Positions 9,372 to 19,675 of a stretch of DNA of 64,000 bases are shown one piece after another; within the stretch, counting starts at the first letter, position 1; each line of letters opens with the position of its first letter. The position numbers were made by a program, and so were the translations under genes. The stretch covers positions 3,038,001 to 3,102,000 of the forward strand of contig OZ247499.1 in assembly GCA_965233625.1 (NCBI GenBank). The letters run 5' to 3'. The notes beneath the pieces are model-generated. The model saw nothing but the letters and a program-made list of their open reading frames with translations. It made no database searches and was not told the DNA's origin. The stretch is from G965233625 sp965233625. Lineage in GTDB: Bacteria; Planctomycetota; Planctomycetia; Pirellulales; Pirellulaceae.

Positions 9372-10130
9372 CTACGCACCCTGCATCCGCATCACAAACG
9401 CCTGATAATCCGCCGCGGTATCGATGCCTGGCGCCGCCTGCTCGACCACGCCCACCAGGATGGTGTCGCCGGCGGATAGTACGCGGAGCTGTTCGAGTTT
9501 CTCCGTGGCTTCCAGCGGTGATGGCGGCAACTGCGAGAGCTTCAACAGATATTCGCGGCGGTAGGCGTACAACCCCAGATGCTGGTGGAACAGCGGTGGG
9601 TCCTGCTGCAACATCGCGTCGCTCCACTCACGCGGATGCGGCACCACGCTGCGGCTGAAGTACAACGCCCGCCCGTGATGGTCGCTGACGACTTTCACGC
9701 AGGATGGATCTTCCAGCAATTCGCGGCTGCGGATCGGCGTGGCAAGCGTGGCCATCGGCGCCGACGGGTTGTTGTTGAGCAGCGTGGCCACCAGGTCGAT
9801 GGCGGCGGGTTCGATCTCCGGTTCGTCGCCCTGCACGTTGATGAAGATGTCCACGTCATGCATCGACGCGGCCACCTCCGCCACGCGGTCGGCGCCGCTG
9901 GCGGCATCGGGGCTGGTCATCACGACCGGGGCGCCGAACGCTTGTGCGGCAGCCTCGATCTCGGCATGATCCGCGGCAATGCATACGCCAGCGGGCAGCG
10001 CGGCCCGGCAGGCGGCTTCGTAGGTGTGCTGCAGCAGCGGTTTGCCCGTGTCTTGCAGCAGCAGCTTGCGCGGCAGCCTGGTCGAGGCCAGCCGCGCGGG
10101 GATAACGATGTAGCTCCGGGAAGAATTCAC
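9372..10130 (-). CDS. kdsB: 3-deoxy-manno-octulosonate cytidylyltransferase (CMP-Kdo synthetase)
   Basis: Activates Kdo with CTP to CMP-Kdo for lipopolysaccharide core synthesis. The N-terminal nucleotide-binding motif IPARLASTRLPRKLL is diagnostic, and NVQGDEP in the middle is the conserved metal/nucleotide loop. Its 252 residues match the family. The start is a GTG two nucleotides from the stop codon of the upstream sulfatase gene, which suggests translational coupling. Together with lpxA later in the window it supports a Kdo-lipid A outer membrane. Confidence 0.95.
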   Translation of the reverse strand: MNSSRSYIVIPARLASTRLPRKLLLQDTGKPLLQHTYEAACRAALPAGVCIAADHAEIEAAAQAFGAPVVMTSPDAASGADRVAEVAASMHDVDIFINVQGDEPEIEPAAIDLVATLLNNNPSAPMATLATPIRSRELLEDPSCVKVVSDHHGRALYFSRSVVPHPREWSDAMLQQDPPLFHQHLGLYAYRREYLLKLSQLPPSPLEATEKLEQLRVLSAGDTILVGVVEQAAPGIDTAADYQAFVMRMQGA

Positions 10131-10131
10131 G

Positions 10132-11982
<1,851 letters not shown>

Positions 11983-12022
11983 CGATTTCCCGCCAAAGTT
12001 GTTTCTGAATTTTGCAGCAGTC

Positions 12023-12044
12023 GTAGGTCAGGCGCCTGCCTGAC
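12023..12044. repeat. Dispersed palindromic repeat, copy 2
   Basis: Identical over 22 bp to the element at 6769-6790. It lies in the divergent promoter region between the sulfatase (leftward) and the HAD hydrolase (rightward), so it could affect transcription or simply be a REP-like repeat. Confidence 0.75.
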
Positions 12045-12151
12045 GCGCAGCGCCGGAAGCATCACCAGGCTAACGACGATGTCGCTGCTGTTGTACGATA
12101 CCGCTTTGTACACCGCATAACATACGCTCCGCGAACCCGTGTCTCAACAAG

Positions 12152-12910
12152 ATGTCCGAACAACCTACTTCCACCTCGCGCAAATACGATCTGGTCATCT
12201 GCGATATCGACGGCTGCCTGAGTCCAGAAACGTCCGCCTCCATGAACGTGCCCGCGCTGGCCAAAGTCGCGGAATTCAACCGCCGGGCGCATGCAGGCGA
12301 CGGCCCCATCATCACGCTGTGCAGCGGACGGCCGCAGCCGTTTGTCGAAGCGATGTGCCGCCTGCTGCAGAACTCCACCATGCCGTGCATCGCCGAGAAT
12401 GGCGTCTGGATGTTCGAACCGGCCGACAACCGCTACACGATGGACCCCAACATCACGCTTGAGCATTTAGACATCGTGCACGAAGCAGCACGCTGGGCGA
12501 TTTCCACCCACGGCAAAGACGGCGTCGTGCTGCAACCCGGCAAAGACGCCTCCGTTACGCTCTACCACCCGGACCCGGAACACCTCCGCAGCATCTGCCC
12601 ATCGCTACGCGAAGAGTTCGAACGCCGTGGCTGGCCCTTCCGCGTCTCGATGACGTGGTACTACATCAACTGCGACCTGCAGCACATCTCCAAAGACAGC
12701 GGCGTCAAACGCCTGCTCGCAAAAACAGGCATCGCCAAAGACCGCACCGCCGGCATCGGCGACACCATGAGCGACAAACCCATCGCCACCAACACCGCCT
12801 ACTTCGCCTGCCCCAGCAACGCCGCGGACGAGATTAAAGAGTACGCCGATTATGTTTCAGAGTTAGATCACACCGAGGGCGTGCTGGATATAATCAGGAA
12901 GCTATTTTAA
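12152..12910 (+). CDS. HAD-superfamily hydrolase (type IIB-like phosphatase)
   Basis: A 252-residue cytoplasmic protein. HAD motif I is DIDGC (VICDIDGCLS, about residues 14-23), motif II is TLCSGRP, and motif IV is GIGDTMSDKPIA, in which the acidic residues bind Mg2+. The cap position and length match the IIB phosphatases that act on sugar phosphates, such as phosphoglycolate or mannosyl-phosphoglycerate phosphatases. The substrate is not determined. It is divergent from the sulfatase and is the last GC-rich gene before the accessory island. Confidence 0.85.
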   Translation: MSEQPTSTSRKYDLVICDIDGCLSPETSASMNVPALAKVAEFNRRAHAGDGPIITLCSGRPQPFVEAMCRLLQNSTMPCIAENGVWMFEPADNRYTMDPNITLEHLDIVHEAARWAISTHGKDGVVLQPGKDASVTLYHPDPEHLRSICPSLREEFERRGWPFRVSMTWYYINCDLQHISKDSGVKRLLAKTGIAKDRTAGIGDTMSDKPIATNTAYFACPSNAADEIKEYADYVSELDHTEGVLDIIRKLF

Positions 12911-12963
12911 TGGATTCCATGTTGAATCTGCGTGCTGAACAATGAGAATGAGGCCTCTAATAC

Positions 12964-13779
12964 ATGGCGAAAAAAAGTAAGAGTTCCAAGCGTACGGGCG
13001 GTAGTGCGAGATCGACAGATCTTGCCGATATACTGTTCCCTTCAACTGAAGACGTAAGCCATCAAGACAGTATTCTGGACGTTCCACCAGAACAGCGCAG
13101 ATTGCACACAGAAACCGTCGACTATAATGTAGCTACTATTGTCGATGCTCTTAAATCCAAATCTATCAAAATTCCAGAATTTCAGCGACGCTATGTCTGG
13201 AGCAATGCTCAGGCTTCCAGATTAATTGAGTCACTAATCATCCAATGCCCCATACCAGTCGTCTACCTAAGCCAAGGTGCGGATGAAATCTACAACGTCA
13301 TCGATGGCAATCAAAGGTTAAATTCACTCAGACGATTCTTCGAAAACGATTTTCGACTAGTTGGACTGACGGCCTATCCAGAGTTAGAAGGAAACTTTTT
13401 TACAGACCTTGACCCTCGATTTCAAAGACATATCACCAACCGCACTATCAGATGTTTGATCATTCTAAAAGACACTCATCCTCAAGTGAAGTTCGACGTG
13501 TTCGAACGGTTAAATTCGGGAGCAGTGCGGTTGACGCCTCAAGAACTTCGCCATGGAATCTATCACGGCGACGCGATCCGCCTAGCAATCGATTGTGCAA
13601 AAGATCGTGCGTTTCAGCGGATGGTCAACGTGTCACAAAATAAGCGAATGAAGCTTGAGGAACTAGGCCCTGTCAGAAAACGCGGATTTGACAGGTTCTG
13701 TCTGATTCCTCAAGGTGGAGGGAGTTACACGCTCTCTTATGGAAGGAATCGCCATGGCGCGTCACCGGCTTACGGATGA
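12964..13779 (+). pseudogene. DUF262 protein, 5' part, interrupted by insertion sequence
   Basis: The first 234 codons (12964-13665) are the N-terminal half of a DUF262 protein. After that, reading runs into the insertion sequence and stops at 13779. IPEFQRRYVW (about 70-79) and DGNQR (114-118, the DGQQR-type motif) identify the ParB/Srx-like DUF262 nuclease/NTPase domain known from GmrS of GmrSD type IV restriction and from BREX/Septu-associated proteins. ERLNSGAVRLTPQELRHG is the second conserved block. Removing the element and one copy of the target bases rejoins the frame exactly to the 3' part at 14606. The intact protein would have been 376 residues. Base composition is clearly AT-richer than the flanks, suggesting transfer. 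Confidence 0.85.
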
Positions 13780-14116
13780 AAAGTGGGATTTGATTGCGGA
13801 CGTGTTTGACCCGCCTGCGGAAACGGGCCGGCCGCAGGTCTCGCGGCGGATGGTGGTCGACGGCATTCTGTGGATCCTCCGCACCGGCTCTCCGTGGCGC
13901 GATCTGCCCGGCGAGTTCGGAAAATGGGGCACGGTGTATGACCTCTTCACCACCTGGAACCGCGACGGAACGCTCGACGAAATCCTTCGCCGGTTGCAGG
14001 CGGCGCACGTCGATGTCGGCGAGATCGATGAGGAACTGTGGTGCGCCGACGGCACGGTCGTACGCGCGGCGCGATGCGCCGCGGGCGCTAAAAAAGGGGC
14101 CGGACCGGGAAGCTAG
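13754..14116 (+). CDS. IS5-family transposase, first frame (orfA)
   Basis: The N-terminal half of the transposase. It has the DUF4096-type segment LTDEKWDLIADVF and the first catalytic Asp in WCADGT. The ATG at 13754 has GGAAGGA six nucleotides upstream, so it is preferred over the in-frame GTG at 13715 and ATG at 13739. The frame ends shortly after an A6G4 homopolymer (about 14091-14100), where a +1 shift, or loss of one base by slippage, enters the second frame. Confidence 0.85.
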   Translation: MARHRLTDEKWDLIADVFDPPAETGRPQVSRRMVVDGILWILRTGSPWRDLPGEFGKWGTVYDLFTTWNRDGTLDEILRRLQAAHVDVGEIDEELWCADGTVVRAARCAAGAKKGAGPGS

Positions 14117-14585
14117 CAACGAGGCGTTGGGCCGCTCTCGCGGGGGTTTCAGCACGAAAATCCATCTCCTCTGCGACGCGCGCGGCAATCCGCTCTTCGC
14201 ATGTCTTTCGCCAGGGCAGGACCACGAATCGCAGTACCTGACCGACCTGCTCGAAGGCTGCGACATCCGCGACGAGGAAGAAGAACGGATCGTGTGGCCC
14301 GTCACGCTCGCCGGCGACAAAGGATACCGGGCTGACTGGATCGACACATACCTGCTGGACAACGGCATCCGCCCTGTGATCCCCAGCAAAGCCAACGAAG
14401 ACCGGGACGCCCGGCCGGTGGACTTCGACCGCGAGGCGTACTGTCGCCGGAATATCGTGGAGCGGCTGATCGGCTGGCTCAAAGAAAGCCGCCGCGTCCT
14501 AACCCGCTTCGAGAAACGAGCCGAGCACTTCCTAGGCATGATCAAATGGGCGTTCATCCTGCGATACCTGAGAACCATGTGCTAA
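13794..14585 (+). CDS. IS5-family transposase, second frame (orfB)
   Basis: The frame open from 13794. The meaningful part starts near the A6G4 run (about 14091) and continues to 14585. It contains the second catalytic Asp in LAGDKGYRAD and the third motif, a perfect Y-(2)-R-(3)-E-(6)-K signature in YCRRNIVERLIGWLK. It has no independent start with a good SD, so it is expected to be made as an orfA-orfB fusion by frameshifting. The fused protein would be about 276 residues. Confidence 0.85.
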   Translation: MRTCLTRLRKRAGRRSRGGWWSTAFCGSSAPALRGAICPASSENGARCMTSSPPGTATERSTKSFAGCRRRTSMSARSMRNCGAPTARSYARRDAPRALKKGPDREASNEALGRSRGGFSTKIHLLCDARGNPLFACLSPGQDHESQYLTDLLEGCDIRDEEEERIVWPVTLAGDKGYRADWIDTYLLDNGIRPVIPSKANEDRDARPVDFDREAYCRRNIVERLIGWLKESRRVLTRFEKRAEHFLGMIKWAFILRYLRTMC

Positions 14586-14605
14586 GAGTTTTCTGACAGG
14601 GCCTA

Positions 14606-15034
14606 GTAATACGCTACTGGGCGTTGAGCGAAGGCCACGAGCGGTATAAGAAGCCACTCACCACCTTTCTCAACAATTTCTGTGAAAGCAATAGAAAAAT
14701 CACAGACACGAAGAAAGACAAATTCCGCCAGAATTTCCTAGAAACGGTCAGTTCCGTTTCAAAACTACTTGGCGACATGTCGTTTACGGTATTTGACGAT
14801 GACTTTAACGTGCTTTCAAAATTTAATTCCGCAGTATATGACAGCCAGATGGTCGGCGTTCGAATCCTTTCTGAGAAAGGGATTCTTGCGGGACTCACGA
14901 GAAAGCAAGCAAGTGAGCAGATGCTATCTCTGTTCCAGGATCCAGAATACGTCAAGATGATATCGAAAGCGACAAGTGATGAGAAAAATGTAAAAAAACG
15001 AATTGGATTATTTGTTGAGGCATTCAGAAAATGA
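14606..15034 (+). pseudogene. DUF262 protein, 3' part
   Basis: The C-terminal 142 codons of the DUF262 gene displaced by the insertion sequence. Rejoined, the junction reads EEL|VIRYWAL, which fits the ELVLRFFA-like helix found at this position in DUF262 proteins. An ATG at 14624 could allow a truncated product, but the N-terminal DGNQR domain would be missing. Its stop overlaps the start of the HEPN gene in an ATGA, so the two were translationally coupled. Confidence 0.82.
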
Positions 15035-15732
15035 ATCGCCGCTATGAGAAAAGCTCTGCGCGCGTCGAATTCGAGCGCAGTATAGGAGAGATCGAAACAG
15101 TTATACGCCTGATTGCCCCGCCGAAGAGATATGATTCCGACCTAAAGAACTATATACTAGGGGCTGCAATCTTATTTTTGAGTGCGAAACTCGAAAACTA
15201 CATTTCAGACCTTTTCAAAGGAATATGCCAGGAAGCCTGCCAAAAAGTCAAATCAGCAGACGGTGTACCATCGTCCTTGCTCGGCTGGGCATTCCTCAAT
15301 GATGGGCATAGGGAAAGAAGCCAGAATTTTGTCGCACGCAACAACGAGGGAGATTTCATTCGCCTAACCGGGGCATATCTTGCAAACGAAATAATATCAA
15401 ATGTGGCGAACTATCTGACGCCGGAAAGATTTAGCGGCATCGATGACAAGTCTTATCCATCGGTTAAGAATGTCAAAAAGATGTACCGACGCCTTGGAAT
15501 CGATTCGATTTTTTCGCTCCTTGATAAGCGACTGAAATGCAACACTGCTAACAACCTGAAAAGCTTAAACAGCATTCGAGGATCGCTGGCTCACTCAGGG
15601 ATCTCTGGCAACTATTCTTATGGTGACATTAAGGATCACATCGGGAAAGTGAAACGCATAGTTGCCGCCCTCGACAAAGAAACATTTTATCATTTGAGAA
15701 GTTGTAACGCGGATTCAGCTTGGAAAATATGA
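15031..15732 (+). CDS. HEPN-domain protein (MAE_28990/MAE_18760-like)
   Basis: A 233-residue soluble protein. It has helical segments throughout and IRGSLAHSG at about 182-190, giving the HEPN RNase motif R-x4-H (Arg183, His188). The layout (YILGAAILFLSAKLENYISDLF early, R-x4-H late) resembles the MAE_28990/MAE_18760-like HEPN proteins that often follow DUF262 genes. HEPN proteins commonly act as RNases in toxin or phage-defence systems. The start overlaps the DUF262 stop (ATGA). The coding frame is intact, but the DUF262 partner upstream is broken, and the insertion sequence may reduce or change its expression. AT-rich relative to neighbours. Confidence 0.75.
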   Translation: MNRRYEKSSARVEFERSIGEIETVIRLIAPPKRYDSDLKNYILGAAILFLSAKLENYISDLFKGICQEACQKVKSADGVPSSLLGWAFLNDGHRERSQNFVARNNEGDFIRLTGAYLANEIISNVANYLTPERFSGIDDKSYPSVKNVKKMYRRLGIDSIFSLLDKRLKCNTANNLKSLNSIRGSLAHSGISGNYSYGDIKDHIGKVKRIVAALDKETFYHLRSCNADSAWKI

Positions 15733-15780
15733 ACCTGCCTGAACAGGCACGTGAAGAAGCGTATTTTACCCGCCTCAAGT

Positions 15781-16161
15781 TCACACCATTCTTCCCGTCC
15801 GCTGGCTGAACATCCAGAGGCGTTCTTCGAAGTCGTAGTTGCCGCCGTTGCGGTAGAGGAACACGTGGACGGATTCCGGGACGTTCTTCAGCATTTCTGG
15901 CTGGTCGTCGAAGTAGACGCTGACGTTCTTGTCGGCGATGACGTCAGCCTTGGCGTCGAAGGTTGAAACCAGAACCAGTTCGTCGTAGCGGATGCCGAGT
16001 CGCTGCAGGTCCGCTTCGGCCTTCGGATAGTCGCTGCGATAGCTGATGATCACCACCTTGCCCGGCCAGATGGCAGTTAGCTGGCGGAAGAAGCTGTTGG
16101 CCTCGTCTAATAAACCATCGAGATCGAGACCAAGATTGGGTGGCGTTGTTCCTTCTGCCAT
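15781..16161 (-). CDS. HAD-like protein (5'-nucleotidase NT5C-type)
   Basis: A 126-residue cytoplasmic protein. GLDLDGLLDE near the N terminus gives the HAD D-x-D motif. VVIISYRSD is a motif II candidate, and VYFDDQPEM an acidic motif IV. It resembles the short bacterial relatives of cytosolic deoxy-5'-nucleotidase (NT5C). The protein is shorter than most HAD enzymes and lacks an obvious cap, so catalytic activity is uncertain. It follows a 107-residue hypothetical gene on the same strand by 45 bp and probably shares its transcript. Confidence 0.6.
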   Translation of the reverse strand: MAEGTTPPNLGLDLDGLLDEANSFFRQLTAIWPGKVVIISYRSDYPKAEADLQRLGIRYDELVLVSTFDAKADVIADKNVSVYFDDQPEMLKNVPESVHVFLYRNGGNYDFEERLWMFSQRTGRMV

Positions 16162-16206
16162 GAAGTCGATACCTTTTCCGGCGCCAGCGTGCTGTTGCCA
16201 GCGGTT

Positions 16207-16530
16207 CTACCAGCCCATGACCATGTTGCTTTCGATGACTTTGCGGGCTGCGTCCAGGTCCGATCCGGTTTCGCGCATGTAGAGGCGGATGGCGGATTGT
16301 TTGTCGCCGGCGGCTTTCGAAAGGCAGTCGCGCGCCGAGACGCTGGGCTGGGTCTGGCCAAGCAGGCCGAGCGCGGATTTGGAGATGACCCAGGTGTCGC
16401 GGGGGCGTTTGGTGAAGCGGATCACCTGATCCGTCGGATAGGCTTCGGCAACGACATCGCGGGCGGCGGTTTCGTCATCGGCCCACGTAATAATGATGTG
16501 GCCATCTGTTTCTATTTCAAATAGCGGCAT
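16207..16530 (-). CDS. Hypothetical protein
   Basis: A 107-residue protein with no recognised family. It begins with a predicted beta-rich stretch (FEIETDGHIIITWA) and ends with a helical part. No signal peptide, membrane segment or metal motif is visible. It is likely the first gene of a two-gene unit with the HAD-like gene downstream. Regular codon use and strand context make it a plausible real gene. Confidence 0.6.
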   Translation of the reverse strand: MPLFEIETDGHIIITWADDETAARDVVAEAYPTDQVIRFTKRPRDTWVISKSALGLLGQTQPSVSARDCLSKAAGDKQSAIRLYMRETGSDLDAARKVIESNMVMGW

Positions 16531-17018
16531 CCCGGCGCCCTTTCTCGCAAGGTGAATTCGGCTGTTTTGTGCGGTATTGGCAACGCCCTCGCAGGGTCCG
16601 GCCGGAACCCGCGAAGGCTAAGATTTATTCGCTCTTTGCTATGGTATTATTACAAGCGGCGGTGCGTCTAGCGGAGTATTAACCACACGCAAAGTCGCAT
16701 TAAGGCTGCTCAAGCCGCAATAAACTATGAAAACAGGGCGAATTAGCCCGTTTGACTTGCCTGGTGCCCTCAACAGCGGTACAAACACGTTTATGGCGGT
16801 TCGATTGCCCCATTACCTACCTTAATTAACATCCCGCCAGACTTTACACCAATCTGGCGAATTCTGGGCGGCAATTTGAGTACAACAGCGGACCCCATCC
16901 GCTACAGACGTAATTGCCGGCAGAAATCACACATACACCACCCAAATAGGTGGAAACAGGCCAGTCCGCTGGTTTTTGATGCTAGTTACCCTTTTTTACT
17001 GGGTCTGGAGGAGCACGA
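16531..17018 (+). other. 488-bp intergenic region with structured leader
   Basis: No gene seen. Upstream of the SHD1/TPR gene there is a nested fold: an 8-bp stem (16869-16876 with 16912-16919, CGGCAATT/AATTGCCG) encloses a 6-bp hairpin (16887-16892 with 16898-16903, AGCGGA/TCCGCT). A smaller CCACC/GGTGG hairpin lies about 80 nt before the start codon. A GGAGG Shine-Dalgarno sequence precedes the ATG at 17019. The region probably contains divergent promoters and a structured 5' leader. Confidence 0.5.
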
Positions 17019-19457
17019 ATGAGATCGTTTGCACTGTCCCTACTACTGGCTGCTGTTGCAGTCGCCCCTGTATCGGCCCGTGAGTGGACCGATAACAAGG
17101 GCAACAAGCTGGAAGGAGATTTCATCGCCATCCAAGGCGATAAAGTCACCATCCGCCGCGCGTCCGATCAGAAGATTTTCGTGCTGGGCCTGGAAAAGCT
17201 GAGTGCTGCCGACCAGGAATACGCGAAAACCGCCAAGCCCGTCAGCCTGATCCCCACGGCCAAGCCCGCCCCGGCTCCGCAGACCGCGGCCCCGGCTCCG
17301 CTTGGCGCCGACCGCTTTAGCGAAGCGATCAAGGCCGATCCGCAGAACCCTTCAAACTGGGTTGCCCGCGGTATTGCCAAAACCAATCAGGACAAGCCGG
17401 AGGAAGCCATCGCTGACTTCAATCAGGCCCTGAAACTCGACCCCAAAAACGCTGCTGCCTACAACGGTCGCGGTCGTGCATACGGTCGTGCTGGCGATGC
17501 AGCCAAGGCCCACGAAGACTACAGCCAGGCGATTGAGCTGAATCCGAAATTCGCACCTGCTTACCGCAACCGTGCCGAAAACGCCCACGATTTCTACAAG
17601 ACGCCCGAAGGCAAAGAAATCATCGAAGAAGAACTGGCCAAGGCCCGCCGCAAACGCGACGCGATTGAAAAAACCTATCTGGCCAAGTTCCCATGGCAGC
17701 CACGCCACGTCACCAAAGACAAGTCCATTGACACGCTGGCGATCAACAACCTGGTCGCCACGGACCGTCTGTTCGCCGAGAAGTACGAGCGCGAAAACGG
17801 CCCTGATTGGGGCTATGGTGGCTACGGCGGTGCTGGCGGCGGCGGAATCGCATACGGCGGTGGCGTTGTCGTCGAAGGCAACGGCGTTGTTTACAAGGGC
17901 GGCACCGTGGTGGTGAATCCTGCTCTGGCCGTCTATCCGAAGAAAGCAGTTGTCGGCGAAACCATCACGCTGATCGCTAATCCCAGCGAACTCGCCAAGG
18001 GCATGCCGCAGAAGATCGACCCCAAAGCTCCACGTAAGCGCGGTGCCCCTGCTCAGGGCACACCGCTGCCTGTGAAAATGGTGGACTTCTACCGCGACGT
18101 GAACGGCGATGCTGTTCTCCAGAAAGATCAGGACGAATATCTGGCAACGGATGCCGATGGCAGCGACGGCTTCTCCGCCGAAGTGCCCACCAACGGCTAC
18201 CTGCCCGGTTCACAGAACTACTTCGCCGTGCCGAAGGGCGATGGTGAAGCCGAAGGCAGCACGGGTGGAACGGCTCAGCTGGTGCTGGCCCAGAACCTGA
18301 TCAAAGCTGCCGCAGACACCGAACGCAACATCGCTCAGCAGGCTGAAGAAGCCGTCGCCGCAGAGGGCCTCAGCGCTCCATCGGCCGACGCACTCGGCAA
18401 AGAGCAGAGCGAAGTCGCCAAGATCATCACCGATGTAGCCCGCAAACTGAAGGCTTCGCAGCCCGAAGTCGCTGCCAAGCTCACCGGTCTGCGTGGCGCC
18501 ATCGGCCAGACTTCCGGCCAGCTTCGCGCTGCCAAGAACAAGCCAGGCGCCGCTTCGAAGCCTGCTGCTGCCAACGCCGCCAACGGCGCCAGCACCGTAG
18601 CAAACGAACTGGAAGGCATCTACGACACCCTGGCCGAACTCAGCGGCACCAAGAAGCCCGGCGAAGGTGAAGGTGAGGGCGAAGGCGAAGGCGACGGCAA
18701 ACCAACCGCCCCGCCAACCGACGAGAAGTACGCCGGTTCCGCAGCCCCAGCCAGTGGCGAACTGGTTCCAGCACCTGGCGCCGGCCCTGGCGGTCCTGGT
18801 AAAGGTGGACCTGGCAACGGTGACGATGACGACAAGGTCGTGATCAACAAGTACTACGGCGACGATGATGACGACGTCAACATCAATCTCGACGGCGACG
18901 ACGTTCGCGTTGCTGGCCTGGATGATTACGATGAAGACTCTGTCGCTCTGCGTGCCACCGACTACCTGGAAGACCGTGACTACGATGGCGCCATCGCCCA
19001 GTACGACCGCATCCTGAAGCGTCGTCCTGCCGATGTCCGCTACCTTCGCGATCGTGCCGGCGCCTACCTGGCCCGCGGCAGCTATGACTACGCCATCCGC
19101 GACTACGATCGCATGATCGAACTCGCCCCGCGTAACGCTGACTTCTACTACAACCGCGGTTGTGCCCGTCTGGCAGCCGCCGAAGTAGACGGCGCCATCG
19201 ACGACTTCACCATGTCGATCAAGCTGGACGAACTCGGCAAACTCGGCAACCTGGCCTACAACAACCGTGGTAGCGCTTACGCTCAGCAGCGTAAGTACGA
19301 ACTGGCGATCAAAGACTTCGACGCAGCCATCAAGGTTACGCCCGAAGAACCACTCGCCTATCGCAACCGCGCCCTGGCCTACAAGCTGATGGGCAAAACG
19401 GACCTGTATCAGGCTGATCTCAAGCAGTATCAGACGCTCTCGGTTTCGGCCGAGTAA
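17019..19457 (+). CDS. Secreted SHD1-domain and TPR-repeat protein
   Basis: An 812-residue exported protein. Signal peptide about 1-20. An SHD1 domain follows (about 21-70: REWTDNKGNKLEG through LSAADQEY), a small domain common in planctomycete envelope proteins. Then come TPR repeats (about 90-180), a Gly/Tyr-rich linker, and a middle segment with DVNGDAVLQKDQDEYLATD, which resembles an EF-hand-like calcium loop. A low-complexity Gly/Glu stretch (about 547-557) and an Asp-rich stretch (about 605-630) precede four more TPRs near the C terminus. The repeats suggest a periplasmic scaffold role. A strong GGAGG SD and an intrinsic terminator downstream frame it as a single-gene unit. Confidence 0.85.
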   Translation: MRSFALSLLLAAVAVAPVSAREWTDNKGNKLEGDFIAIQGDKVTIRRASDQKIFVLGLEKLSAADQEYAKTAKPVSLIPTAKPAPAPQTAAPAPLGADRFSEAIKADPQNPSNWVARGIAKTNQDKPEEAIADFNQALKLDPKNAAAYNGRGRAYGRAGDAAKAHEDYSQAIELNPKFAPAYRNRAENAHDFYKTPEGKEIIEEELAKARRKRDAIEKTYLAKFPWQPRHVTKDKSIDTLAINNLVATDRLFAEKYERENGPDWGYGGYGGAGGGGIAYGGGVVVEGNGVVYKGGTVVVNPALAVYPKKAVVGETITLIANPSELAKGMPQKIDPKAPRKRGAPAQGTPLPVKMVDFYRDVNGDAVLQKDQDEYLATDADGSDGFSAEVPTNGYLPGSQNYFAVPKGDGEAEGSTGGTAQLVLAQNLIKAAADTERNIAQQAEEAVAAEGLSAPSADALGKEQSEVAKIITDVARKLKASQPEVAAKLTGLRGAIGQTSGQLRAAKNKPGAASKPAAANAANGASTVANELEGIYDTLAELSGTKKPGEGEGEGEGEGDGKPTAPPTDEKYAGSAAPASGELVPAPGAGPGGPGKGGPGNGDDDDKVVINKYYGDDDDDVNINLDGDDVRVAGLDDYDEDSVALRATDYLEDRDYDGAIAQYDRILKRRPADVRYLRDRAGAYLARGSYDYAIRDYDRMIELAPRNADFYYNRGCARLAAAEVDGAIDDFTMSIKLDELGKLGNLAYNNRGSAYAQQRKYELAIKDFDAAIKVTPEEPLAYRNRALAYKLMGKTDLYQADLKQYQTLSVSAE

Positions 19458-19506
19458 GACCAGCATCGTGCAGAGCGTGACTCGCTCTAGCGAAGCAACA
19501 AACCAA

Positions 19507-19540
19507 AGCGGAATCAGGCTCTACCTGGTTCCGCTTTTTT
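19507..19540 (+). terminator. Intrinsic terminator of the SHD1/TPR gene
   Basis: A 12-bp stem (19507-19518 with 19524-19535; AGCGGAATCAGG against CCTGGTTCCGCT, one G-T wobble) with a 5-nt loop and a run of T residues to 19540. It follows the stop codon at 19457 by 50 bp. Confidence 0.92.
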
Positions 19541-19675
19541 CGTAGGTGAATCGCCGGGTAATGCGTGATGCGATGCCAACACTGCATAAAAGCGACGTTG
19601 CGTGATGTGGCAATTCTACTTAGCATCCCCCTCCCACATGGACCCTCGCGATTGAATCACCAGAAGGCACAACGG

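Larger units (their letters stand above)
13666..14603 (+). mobile_element. IS5-family (IS427-like) insertion sequence
   Basis: About 938 bp bounded by perfect 16-bp terminal inverted repeats (13666-13681 and 14588-14603, each beginning GGCCCTGTCAG from outside). The insertion site is CTAG, so the duplication could be TA, a 3-bp sequence or CTAG; with CTAG the element spans 13667-14602. Two overlapping frames encode a DDE transposase. Size, two-frame organisation, GG ends and the TA-containing target all fit the IS427 group. The ends and both frames look intact, so the element may be active and recent. Confidence 0.9.

Noticed and set aside
15751..15966. A 71-codon plus-strand frame after the HEPN gene
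   Set aside because: It is antisense to the HAD-like gene, lacks an SD and gives a low-complexity product.
18658..18700. Short tandem repeat resembling an array
   Set aside because: It is a GAAGGC-type codon repeat that encodes Gly-Glu within the SHD1/TPR protein. There are no spacers and no cas genes, so it is not a CRISPR array.
18210..19466. A 418-codon minus-strand frame over the SHD1/TPR gene
   Set aside because: Its sequence is low-complexity Val/Gly/Phe, mirroring the repeated codons of the sense TPR gene. It has no SD and overlaps a gene with signal peptide and terminator.
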